This document shows positions 48,293-58,225 of a stretch of 64,000 bases of DNA, one piece after another. Position 1 is the stretch's first letter. Every line of letters starts with the position of its first letter. A program made the position numbers and the translations under genes. Source of the DNA: Pycnococcus provasolii (lineage: Eukaryota > Chlorophyta > Pseudoscourfieldiophyceae > Pseudoscourfieldiales > Pycnococcaceae); NCBI GenBank assembly GCA_938743325.2, contig OW568880.1:62001-126000 (forward strand). Reading direction: 5' to 3'. The notes beneath the pieces were generated by a model. That model saw only the letters and a program-made list of their open reading frames with translations, was not told the origin of the DNA and did no database searches.

Positions 48293-50203
48293 TCACATAA
48301 CCGCGCACCCCCCGCATCCTCCTGCTGCACCGAAAAAGGAGTTCCCTCCTTGCTGCTGCTGCTTTCTGCTCGCAGCAGCAGTAGTAGTAGCGCCACGACT
48401 ACCTTCATGGTGATCACCGCCTTCCTGCTTTTTCTTCCTATTCTCCTGCTCCAATTTCATCTGCCGAATCGTTGCATGATCAGAGTGCACCCGGTCAGTC
48501 ATGTTTACGTCCAAAACTATCGCGGTGATGTCGTCGGCGTGAAGGTGGTGAAAGTGTCTCCCAGCACGTGCGGCTATGACGAGGTCATTCGCGGCACGCT
48601 GCGATGCAAATGCCAGAGAGGCAACAGCGTGCACCCCCTCTTGATTAAACACATCCCACACGCCGTCGCTGGCAACGATGATCCTTGCAGCGTCATACTT
48701 GTTGATGCGAGCGTCAACAATGTCTGGCGTGGAAATGCAGCTCCGTGGACCATCGCGATCGCCGATAGAACGGCTCATGGCAACGCCAAGAGCCACGGCA
48801 TCGCTCATGGTGCCGCTCGCACCCGGAATGATCTTGATGACACGCAGCGGACCGACAGCATGCCCCGTCTGGTTGACGAGGTGTCCTACATAGCTGCGCT
48901 GCGAGACGAGCTTGGGCGTAGACGAAGCCGAGCTCGAAGAATTCGAAAACATAGAATTCATAGATGAGTTTGACCCAAAAGAGGCTTCAAGGCCGTCAGG
49001 AGAAGATCTTCCGTCCCGAGTTCCGTGGTAGTATTGGACGGCGCCTGCTGCGTCCGACCAAGGAGAGAGAAAACGCTTCCACTCGCGCTTTGTACGCTGA
49101 TCGCTGCCTAGCTCACGAGCCATCGTTTTGCAGCGCTTTCGAACCATCCTCGATTGCGAGTCGAACGGGTTTTCGGGCACAAGCTCGAATTTTTTGAACA
49201 TGGTTGTCAAGCTGTCTTGTTTCGAATTGTTGTTGATGCGCTCCATCTCCTCCACGCTGTCGGGTTTGTGGTCCTCAGACAAGGCATACACGCCCTCAGG
49301 ATGGCGAAATGAAACAACAAGAGAGCTAGAGGGTGACGACGACGACGACGACAATCCAGGCCTGGATACATTCGTCGTGTCATTGTTGTTATCGTCGTCG
49401 GGCATAAGCGCGCTGTCGCTCCTCGACGACCGCACAATCTCGATGGTCGCGCGAGAATCTCCAACCCATGCCACCTTCATGAGCGTATCTCCATCATCAT
49501 CTGGGCGAAGGAGGACAAGAACGGCAGTCGATCCATCAGACCACTTCGATTTTGCCTTTCTGTCTGCGTGCTGCATGGCGCGTACAATTGCGAGGTCAAG
49601 CAGCGGATCCCAACATCCGCTGGACTGCCCCTGCTGTTGTTGCTCCTTCTGCTCTTCTGTCAGCTCATCCAGCACGCATTCACTTACTTCCTCTTCCTCA
49701 GCCTCGTCAATTGACGGAGTTTGCTTCAATTTGCAAAGTTCTTCCGCAATCATGCGCACAAGTTCATTCGCGCACATTTTCGAGGTATTACGACCACCAT
49801 GCCCGTCGAAGACGCCAAACGCTGCTGTGACTCCTAGTGTCCTCAGATCGTCGTCGTCACAAGAAGCATGATACACATTTTCGTCGTGTGATGAGCTCCT
49901 CCTCATCGTCCACACGCCGAAGGTATCCTCATCCTTCGCGCTCGGAACCTGCGACACCGCGTAGTTTATGCCGAGCCATGTCGGGAGTGCCTCGTGTCGG
50001 ACGGTGCCTTTCGCCTTCAAAACGCGGTTCCACATCTTCGAGCGTTTCGTCGACGAGCGCGTGAAGGTGGGCGCTCGATTGAAATACGAAATGCCAGCCT
50101 CCTGGGAGGAGGAGGAGGAGTCACCTACGGAGGAGGAGGACTGCTGCTGCTGCTGCTGACTCACAGAGGAGGTCGCCAAGGGAGCCGCCGCTGAAGCCGC
50201 CAT
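48293..50203 (-). CDS. PP2C-type protein phosphatase
   Basis: 636 residues from ATG 50203. PPM/PP2C enzymes are Mg/Mn-dependent Ser/Thr phosphatases. Motifs appear in order: AFGVFDGHGG at about 130, AWVGDSRATIEIV at about 245, LSEDHKPDS at about 305, MSRSIGDRDGPRS at about 480 and IIVASDGVWDVFNQEG at about 510; these hold the metal-binding Asp residues. Long insertions rich in Ser, Asp and Asn separate the motifs, making the protein larger than a minimal PP2C. The C-terminal tail is Gly/Gln-rich with a final CGGCAVM, which might be lipid-modified. TTACA at 48257-48261 is UGUAA in sense. Confidence 0.92.
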   Translation of the reverse strand: MAASAAAPLATSSVSQQQQQQSSSSVGDSSSSSQEAGISYFNRAPTFTRSSTKRSKMWNRVLKAKGTVRHEALPTWLGINYAVSQVPSAKDEDTFGVWTMRRSSSHDENVYHASCDDDDLRTLGVTAAFGVFDGHGGRNTSKMCANELVRMIAEELCKLKQTPSIDEAEEEEVSECVLDELTEEQKEQQQQGQSSGCWDPLLDLAIVRAMQHADRKAKSKWSDGSTAVLVLLRPDDDGDTLMKVAWVGDSRATIEIVRSSRSDSALMPDDDNNNDTTNVSRPGLSSSSSSPSSSLVVSFRHPEGVYALSEDHKPDSVEEMERINNNSKQDSLTTMFKKFELVPENPFDSQSRMVRKRCKTMARELGSDQRTKREWKRFLSPWSDAAGAVQYYHGTRDGRSSPDGLEASFGSNSSMNSMFSNSSSSASSTPKLVSQRSYVGHLVNQTGHAVGPLRVIKIIPGASGTMSDAVALGVAMSRSIGDRDGPRSCISTPDIVDARINKYDAARIIVASDGVWDVFNQEGVHAVASLAFASQRAANDLVIAARAGRHFHHLHADDITAIVLDVNMTDRVHSDHATIRQMKLEQENRKKKQEGGDHHEGSRGATTTAAASRKQQQQGGNSFFGAAGGCGGCAVM

Positions 50204-50319
50204 GGAGTTCAATTCAATTCAATTCACCACGTATCTATTATGACGACTCCACCTCCGGGGAAGGATTCGAGTGCTATTTTTTGATATAAAATCAGGTTAA
50301 GGATGTCGTACAAATCAGA

Positions 50320-52977
50320 TTAGATTAGGGTTTTCTTTTTCCCCTTCGTCTTCTTCTTCGCGAACGCGTCGCCCGTGCCGCCCGAGACGAGCAAATCCGA
50401 CGGGTTCACCTTCGCGTGGCTCTTGCCGTGAGACATCGCGGCATCGTAAACAGCCGCCGCAGGCGACCCGTCCTGAATCCTCGACGTGCTCTCCATCTGG
50501 TCAACCTCCGAAGTGGACAAGGAACCCATGCCGTCGATTTTCGGTTCATCCGCTTCACTCGAAGTATTCTTAGAGCGCTCATCCTGCAGTTTCTTAAGCC
50601 TCTTCATGCGCTTGATCTGCCGCTCTATGATTGTCAACTCAGCCATCTTGTAAGTGTACTCGAACAGCATGCCAGCTGCCAAAGACGATTCGTACACGCG
50701 CTCAGTCGTGAAATCCTTCATAATTTGCATCGCGGCTCCACCTAAATCCAACGGGATTTTCACTCTCGCCGCCTCCTGCATCGTGGAGATCAACTTCCGT
50801 GACTTGAGCGAACCCGTCTGAACAATTTGCTTCCAAGCTCCCACCAACAGGTTACTCCGCTCCTTTCTGCTGGCATCCTTCTTCAGAAGGCCCCATTGGA
50901 ACGCGAACCTCTTCCCTTCACTCAGCTCTACCGGGCCGGCCTTTTTGTCCTCACGGAATTCGCGAATATCGAATTCCATTGATTTTGTGCGGTACGCCTT
51001 GTAGACGGTGTACCGTACAAGAATAAACGTCGCGAGAATCGTCTCCACAATACCCGGCGGTGGGGTCTGGTAGTTGCGCACCTCGGAAATGGCGGCGGGC
51101 ATGTCGTTCAGACGCTTCAGCAGGCCAGTAACAACTTTGCGACTTTCCGAAAGGCGCACCAGCAGATCTTGGAACCTCGACTCGTCAAACTCCGTGATTG
51201 ACGAGTCCTCATCCTCAGCATCAATAGCACCAGCTCCTCCACCAGCGCCATCGAACGACGACGCTGCCATAACGCGCATCTTTCGCTCGAGCATGGCCTC
51301 GAGTGCAGGATCCTGCGTTTTTGGTTTCACCGCGTTCTTTCGCCTCTCCACCTCTTCCATCAGTAGTCTGCCACACGCTTCCGCTGCCAACTCGCATGCG
51401 GGAACGCGTACCTCGTCGCCAGCCTCGTAGGCGAGATTGCCCTTCGTCGGAACTTCGTGGACGCACACGACAAGCGTGGCACGGATGATGGCATTCTCGG
51501 TGCCAGGGTCCGCGAATGAGCACGGAAGGGCAAGGAAGCGCACAACGCTCCCAGCCGGTGGCAGTTGCTCATCCTCCAAAAGCCCGAGACCCCACTTGAG
51601 GAGCGACACAACGTCGCTCTCCACGGATGCGGGCCGACTCGCTCGCTGGATGGATTCCTTGTCGAAGCACGTGTAAAGGAAGTCGGAGCCATCGACGCCG
51701 ACGGATTCTGACGCCGACAAGTCGTCGCTCTCCACTCCCTCGAGAGCCATTTCCTGCGCGTACGAGATTCTCGACGACAGCTTGCCCTCCGGACCGGCTT
51801 TCGTCTGACGGCCGGTAGGTTGCGCCTGCCGCCAGAACGGCGACGCACCAGCGACCACCGTGGAGACGTTCCAAGGACGCGGCACGTTCGCGTCGAGGCC
51901 GGCTGGCGCGAATACGAGCGCCGCTGCGTTCGGACCCAGCACACCGACCAGTTCCGTCAGCACGGCGCGCATGGCAACCTGCATGCTTGCGTAGTCGACA
52001 ACAAGATGGTCGTCGGCAACTTTGTCGAAGTCGGGAAGGAGGTACTTCAGACCAGCGTTGAGCGCGGCGCTGCGCGCGACGGTGAGCTGCACCTCGCGCT
52101 TGTGCCTGGCCACCGTCTGCGCGCTCGCTCCTAGCGCCACCTCGAGCTGACCCACCTTTTCATGGGCCTCTTGCCGCTGCCTAAGCATTTCGTCATTCAG
52201 CTCTACAATCTGCCTTTGCAGCTGTTCGATCTGCTCGTTGCGCGTGACGATGCCAGCCTCGGCACGCTCTATGAGCCTCGTGATGCGCTCATCAACGCCC
52301 ATGGTTGCAAAGTCGCGCAGCTCTTTCTGCATTTCTTTGACTTCGTTCTCCTTAGCTTCAAGTTCCTGCTTTATCACGTCAACCCGCGCTTCCGCCTCTC
52401 GCCGCGAGGCTTCCGCCAACATGAGTTCCTTCTCGAGTTCAGCGATGCGGTCGTTCATGGGCCTGCTGAGTCCTCCCACGGCGTTGGGTGCCCACAGTAT
52501 GGGAATTCCCTCGTACTTCGCCTCCATCGTGTCTTTCACGATGAGCTGGCCAACGTCACCACCCTTTTGCATGGCTTCCTTTGCGTTTTGGCGAAACTTT
52601 TTCTGTATGCCGTGCAGCGTGGGTGCCTGCCCGCTCTTGAGCGTGCTCGCTACGTTCACCGCGCGCTCGTTCCGTACGTACTTGCCGTCGTCCGCGTATG
52701 CGAGGAGCGCGGATATGTTCGGCTTGCGCAGGGCGACGTTCGCGGCGGAACGCCCTGCGGCAGTGTCGGCCGTGCCCTTGCGGCTGAACGCGGGTGTCGT
52801 CGTCGTCGTGCCATCAGCCGTTCCACTCGGCGCGACGAGCGCGAGTTGTCCTGCGTTGGCGAGCTTGACGACGTCAACTTTGGCGTGCTGGACGTCCCCC
52901 GGCGTGGGCAGGCGGTCGACGTGCATGTGTCCCTCGGCCGCGGCGTGCGACATCGCAATGTGCGGGAGCACGGGCAT
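50320..52977 (-). CDS. Large coiled-coil protein, family not recognised
   Basis: 885 residues from ATG 52977; the frame extends upstream to 53118 only from non-ATG codons. Residues about 175-320 form a strong heptad coiled coil (NDRIAELEKELMLAEASRRE onward, then EQIEQLQRQIVELNDEM). After it comes a globular part of about 350-600 with short motifs such as YASMQVAMRAVLTELVGVLG, then a helical C-terminal region (about 650-830; WGLLKKDASRKERSNLLVGA) and a basic end KKKTKGKKKTLI. I do not recognise the family. Size, helix content and the presence of IFT54 and STPGR genes in the window make a cytoskeletal or axonemal role thinkable but unproven. Shares a divergent promoter space with WDR70. Confidence 0.7.
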   Translation of the reverse strand: MPVLPHIAMSHAAAEGHMHVDRLPTPGDVQHAKVDVVKLANAGQLALVAPSGTADGTTTTTPAFSRKGTADTAAGRSAANVALRKPNISALLAYADDGKYVRNERAVNVASTLKSGQAPTLHGIQKKFRQNAKEAMQKGGDVGQLIVKDTMEAKYEGIPILWAPNAVGGLSRPMNDRIAELEKELMLAEASRREAEARVDVIKQELEAKENEVKEMQKELRDFATMGVDERITRLIERAEAGIVTRNEQIEQLQRQIVELNDEMLRQRQEAHEKVGQLEVALGASAQTVARHKREVQLTVARSAALNAGLKYLLPDFDKVADDHLVVDYASMQVAMRAVLTELVGVLGPNAAALVFAPAGLDANVPRPWNVSTVVAGASPFWRQAQPTGRQTKAGPEGKLSSRISYAQEMALEGVESDDLSASESVGVDGSDFLYTCFDKESIQRASRPASVESDVVSLLKWGLGLLEDEQLPPAGSVVRFLALPCSFADPGTENAIIRATLVVCVHEVPTKGNLAYEAGDEVRVPACELAAEACGRLLMEEVERRKNAVKPKTQDPALEAMLERKMRVMAASSFDGAGGGAGAIDAEDEDSSITEFDESRFQDLLVRLSESRKVVTGLLKRLNDMPAAISEVRNYQTPPPGIVETILATFILVRYTVYKAYRTKSMEFDIREFREDKKAGPVELSEGKRFAFQWGLLKKDASRKERSNLLVGAWKQIVQTGSLKSRKLISTMQEAARVKIPLDLGGAAMQIMKDFTTERVYESSLAAGMLFEYTYKMAELTIIERQIKRMKRLKKLQDERSKNTSSEADEPKIDGMGSLSTSEVDQMESTSRIQDGSPAAAVYDAAMSHGKSHAKVNPSDLLVSGGTGDAFAKKKTKGKKKTLI

Positions 52978-53259
52978 GGTAGGATACGCCTGGGAGGGTG
53001 AACCCTGCGAGCGACGACCCTCGAGAAGACGGACCACCTGAACTCTCAGGACTCCTTTCCTCCTCCTTCTTCTCGAGAGAGCGAGAGACGAACCTCGCGA
53101 AACGAGCCCACGGCCCACGGCCCACCTCCTCCAGCCTCCAGGCGAGTGCGAGTGGATGAACGGTCTCCCCCTTAGGCCTTCCTACAGCCTTATTATTATT
53201 ACCACCAACCTTCATGGACCATGGACGGGCTGACAGTGAGGGGGAACAGGTCCTGGGAA

Positions 53260-53283
53260 CCCTAACCCTAACCCTAACCCTAA
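53260..53283. repeat. Telomere-like tract (CCCTAA)x4
   Basis: Four CCCTAA units in the divergent space between the coiled-coil and WDR70 genes, about 95 nt before the WDR70 ATG, in its sense orientation. Confidence 0.9.
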
Positions 53284-53377
53284 TCGGTTTCTTTCGGGGT
53301 TTGGGTTATTCGGGGTTTAGTTTCGGGGTTCGTTTCCCCCCTCTGTGATTGCCAAATGCCCGTCACACCTCCCTTTT

Positions 53378-55252
53378 ATGATGAGCAGTGGCGGCGCCGA
53401 CGACCAGATGGCCGCCATGGGCCTGCCCACCGGGTTCGGAGGGGGCTCCAATGCGCCTTCTGGAGCTCTAGGAGTGAAGAAGAAGAAACCTGCCCTGTCA
53501 TTCTTGAAGAAGAAAACAACCAAGAGTAGTAGTGCTGGTGCTGGTGCTGGTGCTGGTGGTAATTCAGCGACAGCCACAGTGGGGGTTCCTCGGTCGCAAA
53601 AGCTGATCACGACGCCTTCCTCAGCTGACCTCAAGCCAGCGGACAATGCACAGCACACAAACGCTTTGGCAGAGCAGCAGCAGCAGCAGCAAAATCGCCA
53701 CGAAATTCCAACGTCGCACGAGGCGATTCTTGGCGCAGGGGAGGAAGGGACGTCAAAGGCTGTCACCGCCGTCGCGCTCGACCGAGCGGGAAACAGGTGC
53801 GTCACAGGATCGCACGACGGTAACGTTAGAATATACGACTTTCACGGCATGAACAGCGAAATGGCGCCATTCAGAACACTCGAGGAGCCGTGCGGAAGCT
53901 ACGCCATCACGAGCGTGTCCTTCTCGCCGAGCGGCGACAGATTTCTTGTCGTGCCGTCGTCGCCGTGCCCCAAGGTGTTCAACCGCGACGGCCGAGAAGT
54001 GTGCGAACTCACAAGAGGCGACATGTACGTACGCGACATGAAAAATACCAAGGGGCACACCGCGGCGTGCTGCGGTGGACAGTGGCACCCAGCGGAACGA
54101 GCTGCGCTTCTGACGTGCTCAGAGGATGGAACTGCACGCATCTGGGACGTCGAAAGGCCGCAGAACCAAGTCGCCGTGCTCAAGCCAAGGCAGCGCAAAC
54201 CGGGAAGGTTCGCGTGCCGCGCGGCGTGCTACTCGCCCGACGGCGGCGCGGTCGCCGCGGCTTTCGGAGATGGCAGCCTGCAGGTTTGGGATGTAAGAGG
54301 TGGAAGCGCGTCTGGACTCACCGCAGCTTACACGGGCATGGTCGCTTCAAGCCGCCTGCAGGCATCCTCGGGCGGTGCGCAGCTGCAGAGCTGGTCATAC
54401 TCGCAGAAGACCACGGCGGTGTGCTTCGACGCGCATGCGGGCGGCGATGCTGGCGATGCCATGGTATGCAGCCTCGCCTTCCATGCGGACAATCGCACGC
54501 TCGTGTCTCGAGCGCAGGATGGAACGCTCAAGCTGTGGGACGTGCGATCGCTCTCGAAGCCCGTCGCGGTGGCGTCCGATCTTGCGGCTAGATACGACGA
54601 AACTGCGTGTGGATTTAGCCCCGATGGCGAACTTGCTTACACCGCAGTGAGCGCGCCCGAGGGCTCGGGTGGGGATGGCAGCGGAGGTGCCGTCGCCTTC
54701 TTTGACAGCAAGACATTGCGCCCGGTATCGCGCATCGGGTTGCCCAGCTCCGCCGTCGCCGTGCAATGGCATGCGGGCCTCAATCAGCTGTTCGTCGGCT
54801 GTGCCAAGGGCCGCGAGGGTGAGACGCGCGTGCTTTACGATCCGTCGCTGTCGACGAAGGGCGTGCTTGTCTGCAAGGATCGCAAGGCGCGTGTTCCAGA
54901 TGCAGCTGATATGGCAATTGCCGGCCTTTACCAGGGGACCGTGTACACGCCGCATGCGTTGCCCATGTTCCGCGAACCGATGAGTGCAGGTGCAGGTGGC
55001 GGCGGCGGCGGGGCACGCAAGCGCGCTCGCGACGGCGCGCTGATGGCGCCTCCGAAATCAGACTCGCTTCCCGTGGGCAAGGTTGGCGCGGGCGGTCAGC
55101 TAGGCACAAGCGAAAAGGCTGTGATGATGCGCCAGATCATGGAGAAGGAGTTCACGAAGAGCAAAACGAATGCGCGCGATGCGTTTCTATCGCACGACGA
55201 CGGCGGTGCAGCCGCGAGCGAGAAGAAGGACGACGCGTTGTCGAAACAGTAA
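53378..55252 (+). CDS. WDR70: WD40 protein WDR70 (gastrulation-defective 1 homologue)
   Basis: 624 residues from the ATG at 53378 (a second ATG follows directly). WDR70 is a nuclear WD40 protein acting with the CRL4 ubiquitin ligase in histone H2B ubiquitination and DNA-end resection. Family phrases are clear: VTAVALDRAGNRCVTGSHDG, then YVRDMKNTKGHTAACC with GQWHP, and the C-terminal TPHALPMFREP. WD repeats cover about 125-510, for example LLTCSEDGTARIWDVERPQN and VSRAQDGTLKLWDVRSLSKP. The N-terminus has a Lys-rich segment (GVKKKKPALSFLKKK) that may be a nuclear signal. The end is charged and disordered. Confidence 0.9.
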   Translation: MMSSGGADDQMAAMGLPTGFGGGSNAPSGALGVKKKKPALSFLKKKTTKSSSAGAGAGAGGNSATATVGVPRSQKLITTPSSADLKPADNAQHTNALAEQQQQQQNRHEIPTSHEAILGAGEEGTSKAVTAVALDRAGNRCVTGSHDGNVRIYDFHGMNSEMAPFRTLEEPCGSYAITSVSFSPSGDRFLVVPSSPCPKVFNRDGREVCELTRGDMYVRDMKNTKGHTAACCGGQWHPAERAALLTCSEDGTARIWDVERPQNQVAVLKPRQRKPGRFACRAACYSPDGGAVAAAFGDGSLQVWDVRGGSASGLTAAYTGMVASSRLQASSGGAQLQSWSYSQKTTAVCFDAHAGGDAGDAMVCSLAFHADNRTLVSRAQDGTLKLWDVRSLSKPVAVASDLAARYDETACGFSPDGELAYTAVSAPEGSGGDGSGGAVAFFDSKTLRPVSRIGLPSSAVAVQWHAGLNQLFVGCAKGREGETRVLYDPSLSTKGVLVCKDRKARVPDAADMAIAGLYQGTVYTPHALPMFREPMSAGAGGGGGGARKRARDGALMAPPKSDSLPVGKVGAGGQLGTSEKAVMMRQIMEKEFTKSKTNARDAFLSHDDGGAAASEKKDDALSKQ

Positions 55253-55615
55253 CATTACACATGAGCCAAATGTACGTATTCTTGACCACCTCAACGAGTG
55301 AGCGTCTTACACGCGCATTGTACTTCCTAGTGACCTCCTTAGTTGGTACCACTATGTACTAAATTTGATGTTCCATCGATCGCTCAAGATCTGCTTTGGT
55401 CGATGGATTAGGTCGGGGAAATAGTTTCACATCCCATCAACGTCGATCGCTCCTCAATAAAATAAGCCGCTGTCCCCCTAAGTACCACTATCTATTGGGT
55501 AAAATTACTGGGTACGCGTCAGCCACCGCTCCATCAAGCCGCTCACAGACGCGTCAGTCACCGCTTAAGGTACTTACAGTACTTGCAAATAACATTATTG
55601 GGTGAACTTGAACCT
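55253..55615. other. Intergenic, no gene seen
   Basis: 360 bp, AT-richer. Contains two related stretches GCGTCAGCCACCGCT/GCGTCAGTCACCGCTT at about 55516 and 55552. Serves as WDR70 3' end and the next promoter. Confidence 0.45.
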
Positions 55616-57856
55616 ATGTCGTCGTCATCACATCAGCATCAGCTCACTCGCAAACTTACCGCACATACCGGGGTATTCACCGCAGAAACTTACCAAGGAT
55701 CGCACTTACCCCCTTCGGCGTTTCAACGCACGATGATGCTCAAGAACAATAACAACGCAAATATCGCCAATAGGGGGAACACAAACCACCACGGACTATC
55801 AGGCAGCAGCAGCAGCAGCAGGCCGTACACGCCGGAGGCGGAACGACTCCTCGCGCAGCTGTGCGGAACAGACAGCCCCATGTACAACCTACCCAGACAC
55901 TTCACGCCACCCGTGCCCAGACCGAGCACAAGCCTTGGACTCACGTCCGTGCCAAAAACCACAGCAAGCTTGAACGCAACGCCCGTGACAAAGACGAAGA
56001 CGCAGAACAGAAGGGCCGCTTCCGCGCGGAGGCGCGGCGACGAGACGAACGCGCCGAGACCGGCGACGCCACAAGCGAATGACGGCCTCGCGGCTTCCGT
56101 GCAGGCGTACGCTGCACGCGAAGGCGCGGGCGCTCTTCAAGTCGAGCACCTCGAACGACTGCGTGAGGGGGCGTACCTAACGGTGCCCGACGACGGTGAG
56201 TACGCTCGCCGCCCAGTGACAGCTTCCACGAGCGGAGACGATATTGGGCGACCTCTGCCGCTGTCAAGCACGCTTCGCTCGCTGACTCACGAGAAGTCGG
56301 ACACGCGCAACGCGGACGCGGCGAGAATCGGAGTGCCGCCGCGGCTTGGCGACTGGCTCAACTCGTGGGAACGGAGATTCACTCCTACGCCGAAGAGCGA
56401 GGGGCGCAGGCGCAAGCCTCGCCACGGCGCTGCCGCCGCCGCCGTGCAGGTACGCGAGTGGTCCGAAGCGCGATTGAATCAGCTAGATGCGGATGTCGCT
56501 GACATGGAGTACATGGCCTACCGCCCAATAGACGACGAACTGAGCGCCGTCTCGATGGAGCTCGCCGAAGATCCTGGACCCGCGATGAGCAGCCTCGATG
56601 GCAGCGACATGGCTCTGGCCAACACGATGCCGTCTGAAACGGCGGTGTTCGATAGGAGCGTGCTGACGGAGGAAACGCGGCAGCGTCACGAGGTGACAGC
56701 CGCGGCACTGCAGCAAAGCTGGAGCAATTTGCAGACAATACACGGAAGGAAAAAGATTGCTACTACACAAGGTTTCGAAAGCCTCAAGCGCTACGCCGAG
56801 CTTGCGGGTGCCAATCGCGCAACGGCCGGTGGTGCATCCGGACTTGCCATGCTCGACGCGATCATCGCCGAGCGGAGACGCCTCATCGCCGCGACGCTGG
56901 CGGAGTTAGACATGCCAAACAGGAGCACGAGCGCGGGGGACGGGCGCACGCGCCCCGTGCCGCCTCATCTAGCCGCACGCATTGAGTCGATTGAGGAGGC
57001 GCGAGAGGCTAAGGATGTTCTCGAAGCTGCGGGTATGGACAATGGTACATTGCGCATCACGGATGGCAGAGACGAGGCTGTCGGTGCGCCGATCATGAGT
57101 CGCGAAATATCGACGATGCGCGCGAGCATCGAGCAACCGCACCCCGGCGCGTTCGACGCAGAGCGGATCGACGAGTGCCTTGGTGCTCTGCACACCGCTC
57201 AGCTGGCGGTCGCGCGCAGAGCGCCCGAGCTGGCGCGAAGCACCGCCGCAGCTATTCACGAGATGTGCCGCTGCCTCGAGGACCTATCTCATTACTGTGC
57301 ACGAACGGAGGGTGACGGGAGCCCACACATGGCAGTGCTTCGATGCGCGGTGGACTCTCTCGGCGATGCCACGATGGAGAGAGACGATGTGCGGAAGAAA
57401 AAGGACGACGCGATGGAACGCGTTGCGACTCTCGAGGAGGAGGCGGAGGCGAGTCGCTCGCGTGAGCGCGAGCTGAACGATCGCGTCCACACGCTTGAAA
57501 AGCACAATGCCGAGCTGGAGCGCGAGTCGGAGAAGACAGCGATACGTCTGAAGCGTGCGGAGGAGCACGTCGCGGAGCTGAGCAGGGGGAAAACCACGGC
57601 ACAGCTCAAGGCTGAGATCGAGGATCTGCAGGATGCTCTTCGTCAAGCTTCGCGTCGTGGCAAGATTCCGCTAAGCGAGATGACGGATAGGGAGCTCGAG
57701 CTGTACAACGCACGGACGAAGATGATGCAATGCGCTACGGGCGAAGGACAGTGCGCCGATCCGCGTGCAATACCTCCACCACCACTTCCACCTCCGCCTG
57801 TGGAAAAGAAAGGCAAAAAGAAACGAGGTACGAGTGGTCGGAAAGGCAAGAAGTGA
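55616..57856 (+). CDS. Coiled-coil protein with basic C-terminus, family not recognised
   Basis: 746 residues from ATG 55616. The first about 180 residues are low-complexity (Asn, Ser, Pro). A helical middle (for example AVSMELAEDPGPAMSSLDG and HEVTAAALQQSWSNLQTIHG) is followed by a strong coiled coil at about 590-690 (ERVATLEEEAEASRSRERE onward). The protein ends in a poly-Pro stretch and a Lys-rich tail (EKKGKKKRGTSGRKGKK). No enzymatic motif was seen. It might be cytoskeletal or ciliary; this is only a guess from composition and from the presence of other ciliary genes in the window. Confidence 0.65.
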   Translation: MSSSSHQHQLTRKLTAHTGVFTAETYQGSHLPPSAFQRTMMLKNNNNANIANRGNTNHHGLSGSSSSSRPYTPEAERLLAQLCGTDSPMYNLPRHFTPPVPRPSTSLGLTSVPKTTASLNATPVTKTKTQNRRAASARRRGDETNAPRPATPQANDGLAASVQAYAAREGAGALQVEHLERLREGAYLTVPDDGEYARRPVTASTSGDDIGRPLPLSSTLRSLTHEKSDTRNADAARIGVPPRLGDWLNSWERRFTPTPKSEGRRRKPRHGAAAAAVQVREWSEARLNQLDADVADMEYMAYRPIDDELSAVSMELAEDPGPAMSSLDGSDMALANTMPSETAVFDRSVLTEETRQRHEVTAAALQQSWSNLQTIHGRKKIATTQGFESLKRYAELAGANRATAGGASGLAMLDAIIAERRRLIAATLAELDMPNRSTSAGDGRTRPVPPHLAARIESIEEAREAKDVLEAAGMDNGTLRITDGRDEAVGAPIMSREISTMRASIEQPHPGAFDAERIDECLGALHTAQLAVARRAPELARSTAAAIHEMCRCLEDLSHYCARTEGDGSPHMAVLRCAVDSLGDATMERDDVRKKKDDAMERVATLEEEAEASRSRERELNDRVHTLEKHNAELERESEKTAIRLKRAEEHVAELSRGKTTAQLKAEIEDLQDALRQASRRGKIPLSEMTDRELELYNARTKMMQCATGEGQCADPRAIPPPPLPPPPVEKKGKKKRGTSGRKGKK

Positions 57857-57969
57857 TTTTTGCTCTGCTACGGTACTATCGTTTGCAAGACCTGAAGATT
57901 CAAGGTTGCTTGTTGGTGTATATTTGTTGTTACAAAATATTTTCTCTTTTTCTTTGAACCACGTTTCAC

Positions 57970-58222
57970 ACGACTCCTCACTTGCGTTGCATCGTGTTGA
58001 TGCACGGTTGGTGGCGCTGGCGACGACATCAACGAAAACAAGTCGCAACCGGAGCCCTCACTACGCTTACGAAAGCGCCCTGATAGAGTGATACAACCTT
58101 CGAAATCACCTGCGCCATGAACAAAAACGCGCAGTGAATGGCACCGGTGAATGGGCTGAATGGTGAAAGTGAATGGACGACCGTTGGACAAACTAAAGTG
58201 TTACTTCATTACTGAATGAGGG
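57970..58222 (-). repeat. Dispersed 3'-end repeat, copy 4
   Basis: Same orientation as copy 1 (36872-37182), with blocks GATGCACGGTTGGTGGCG, ACAAGTCGCAA, CCTGATAGAGTGATACAACC, TTCGAAATCACCTGCGCCAT, CACCGGTGAATGGGCTGAAT and GAATGAGGGATCTCAG. It fills the space between two convergent genes and ends four nt from the stop of the second. Confidence 0.8.
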
Positions 58223-58225
58223 ATC

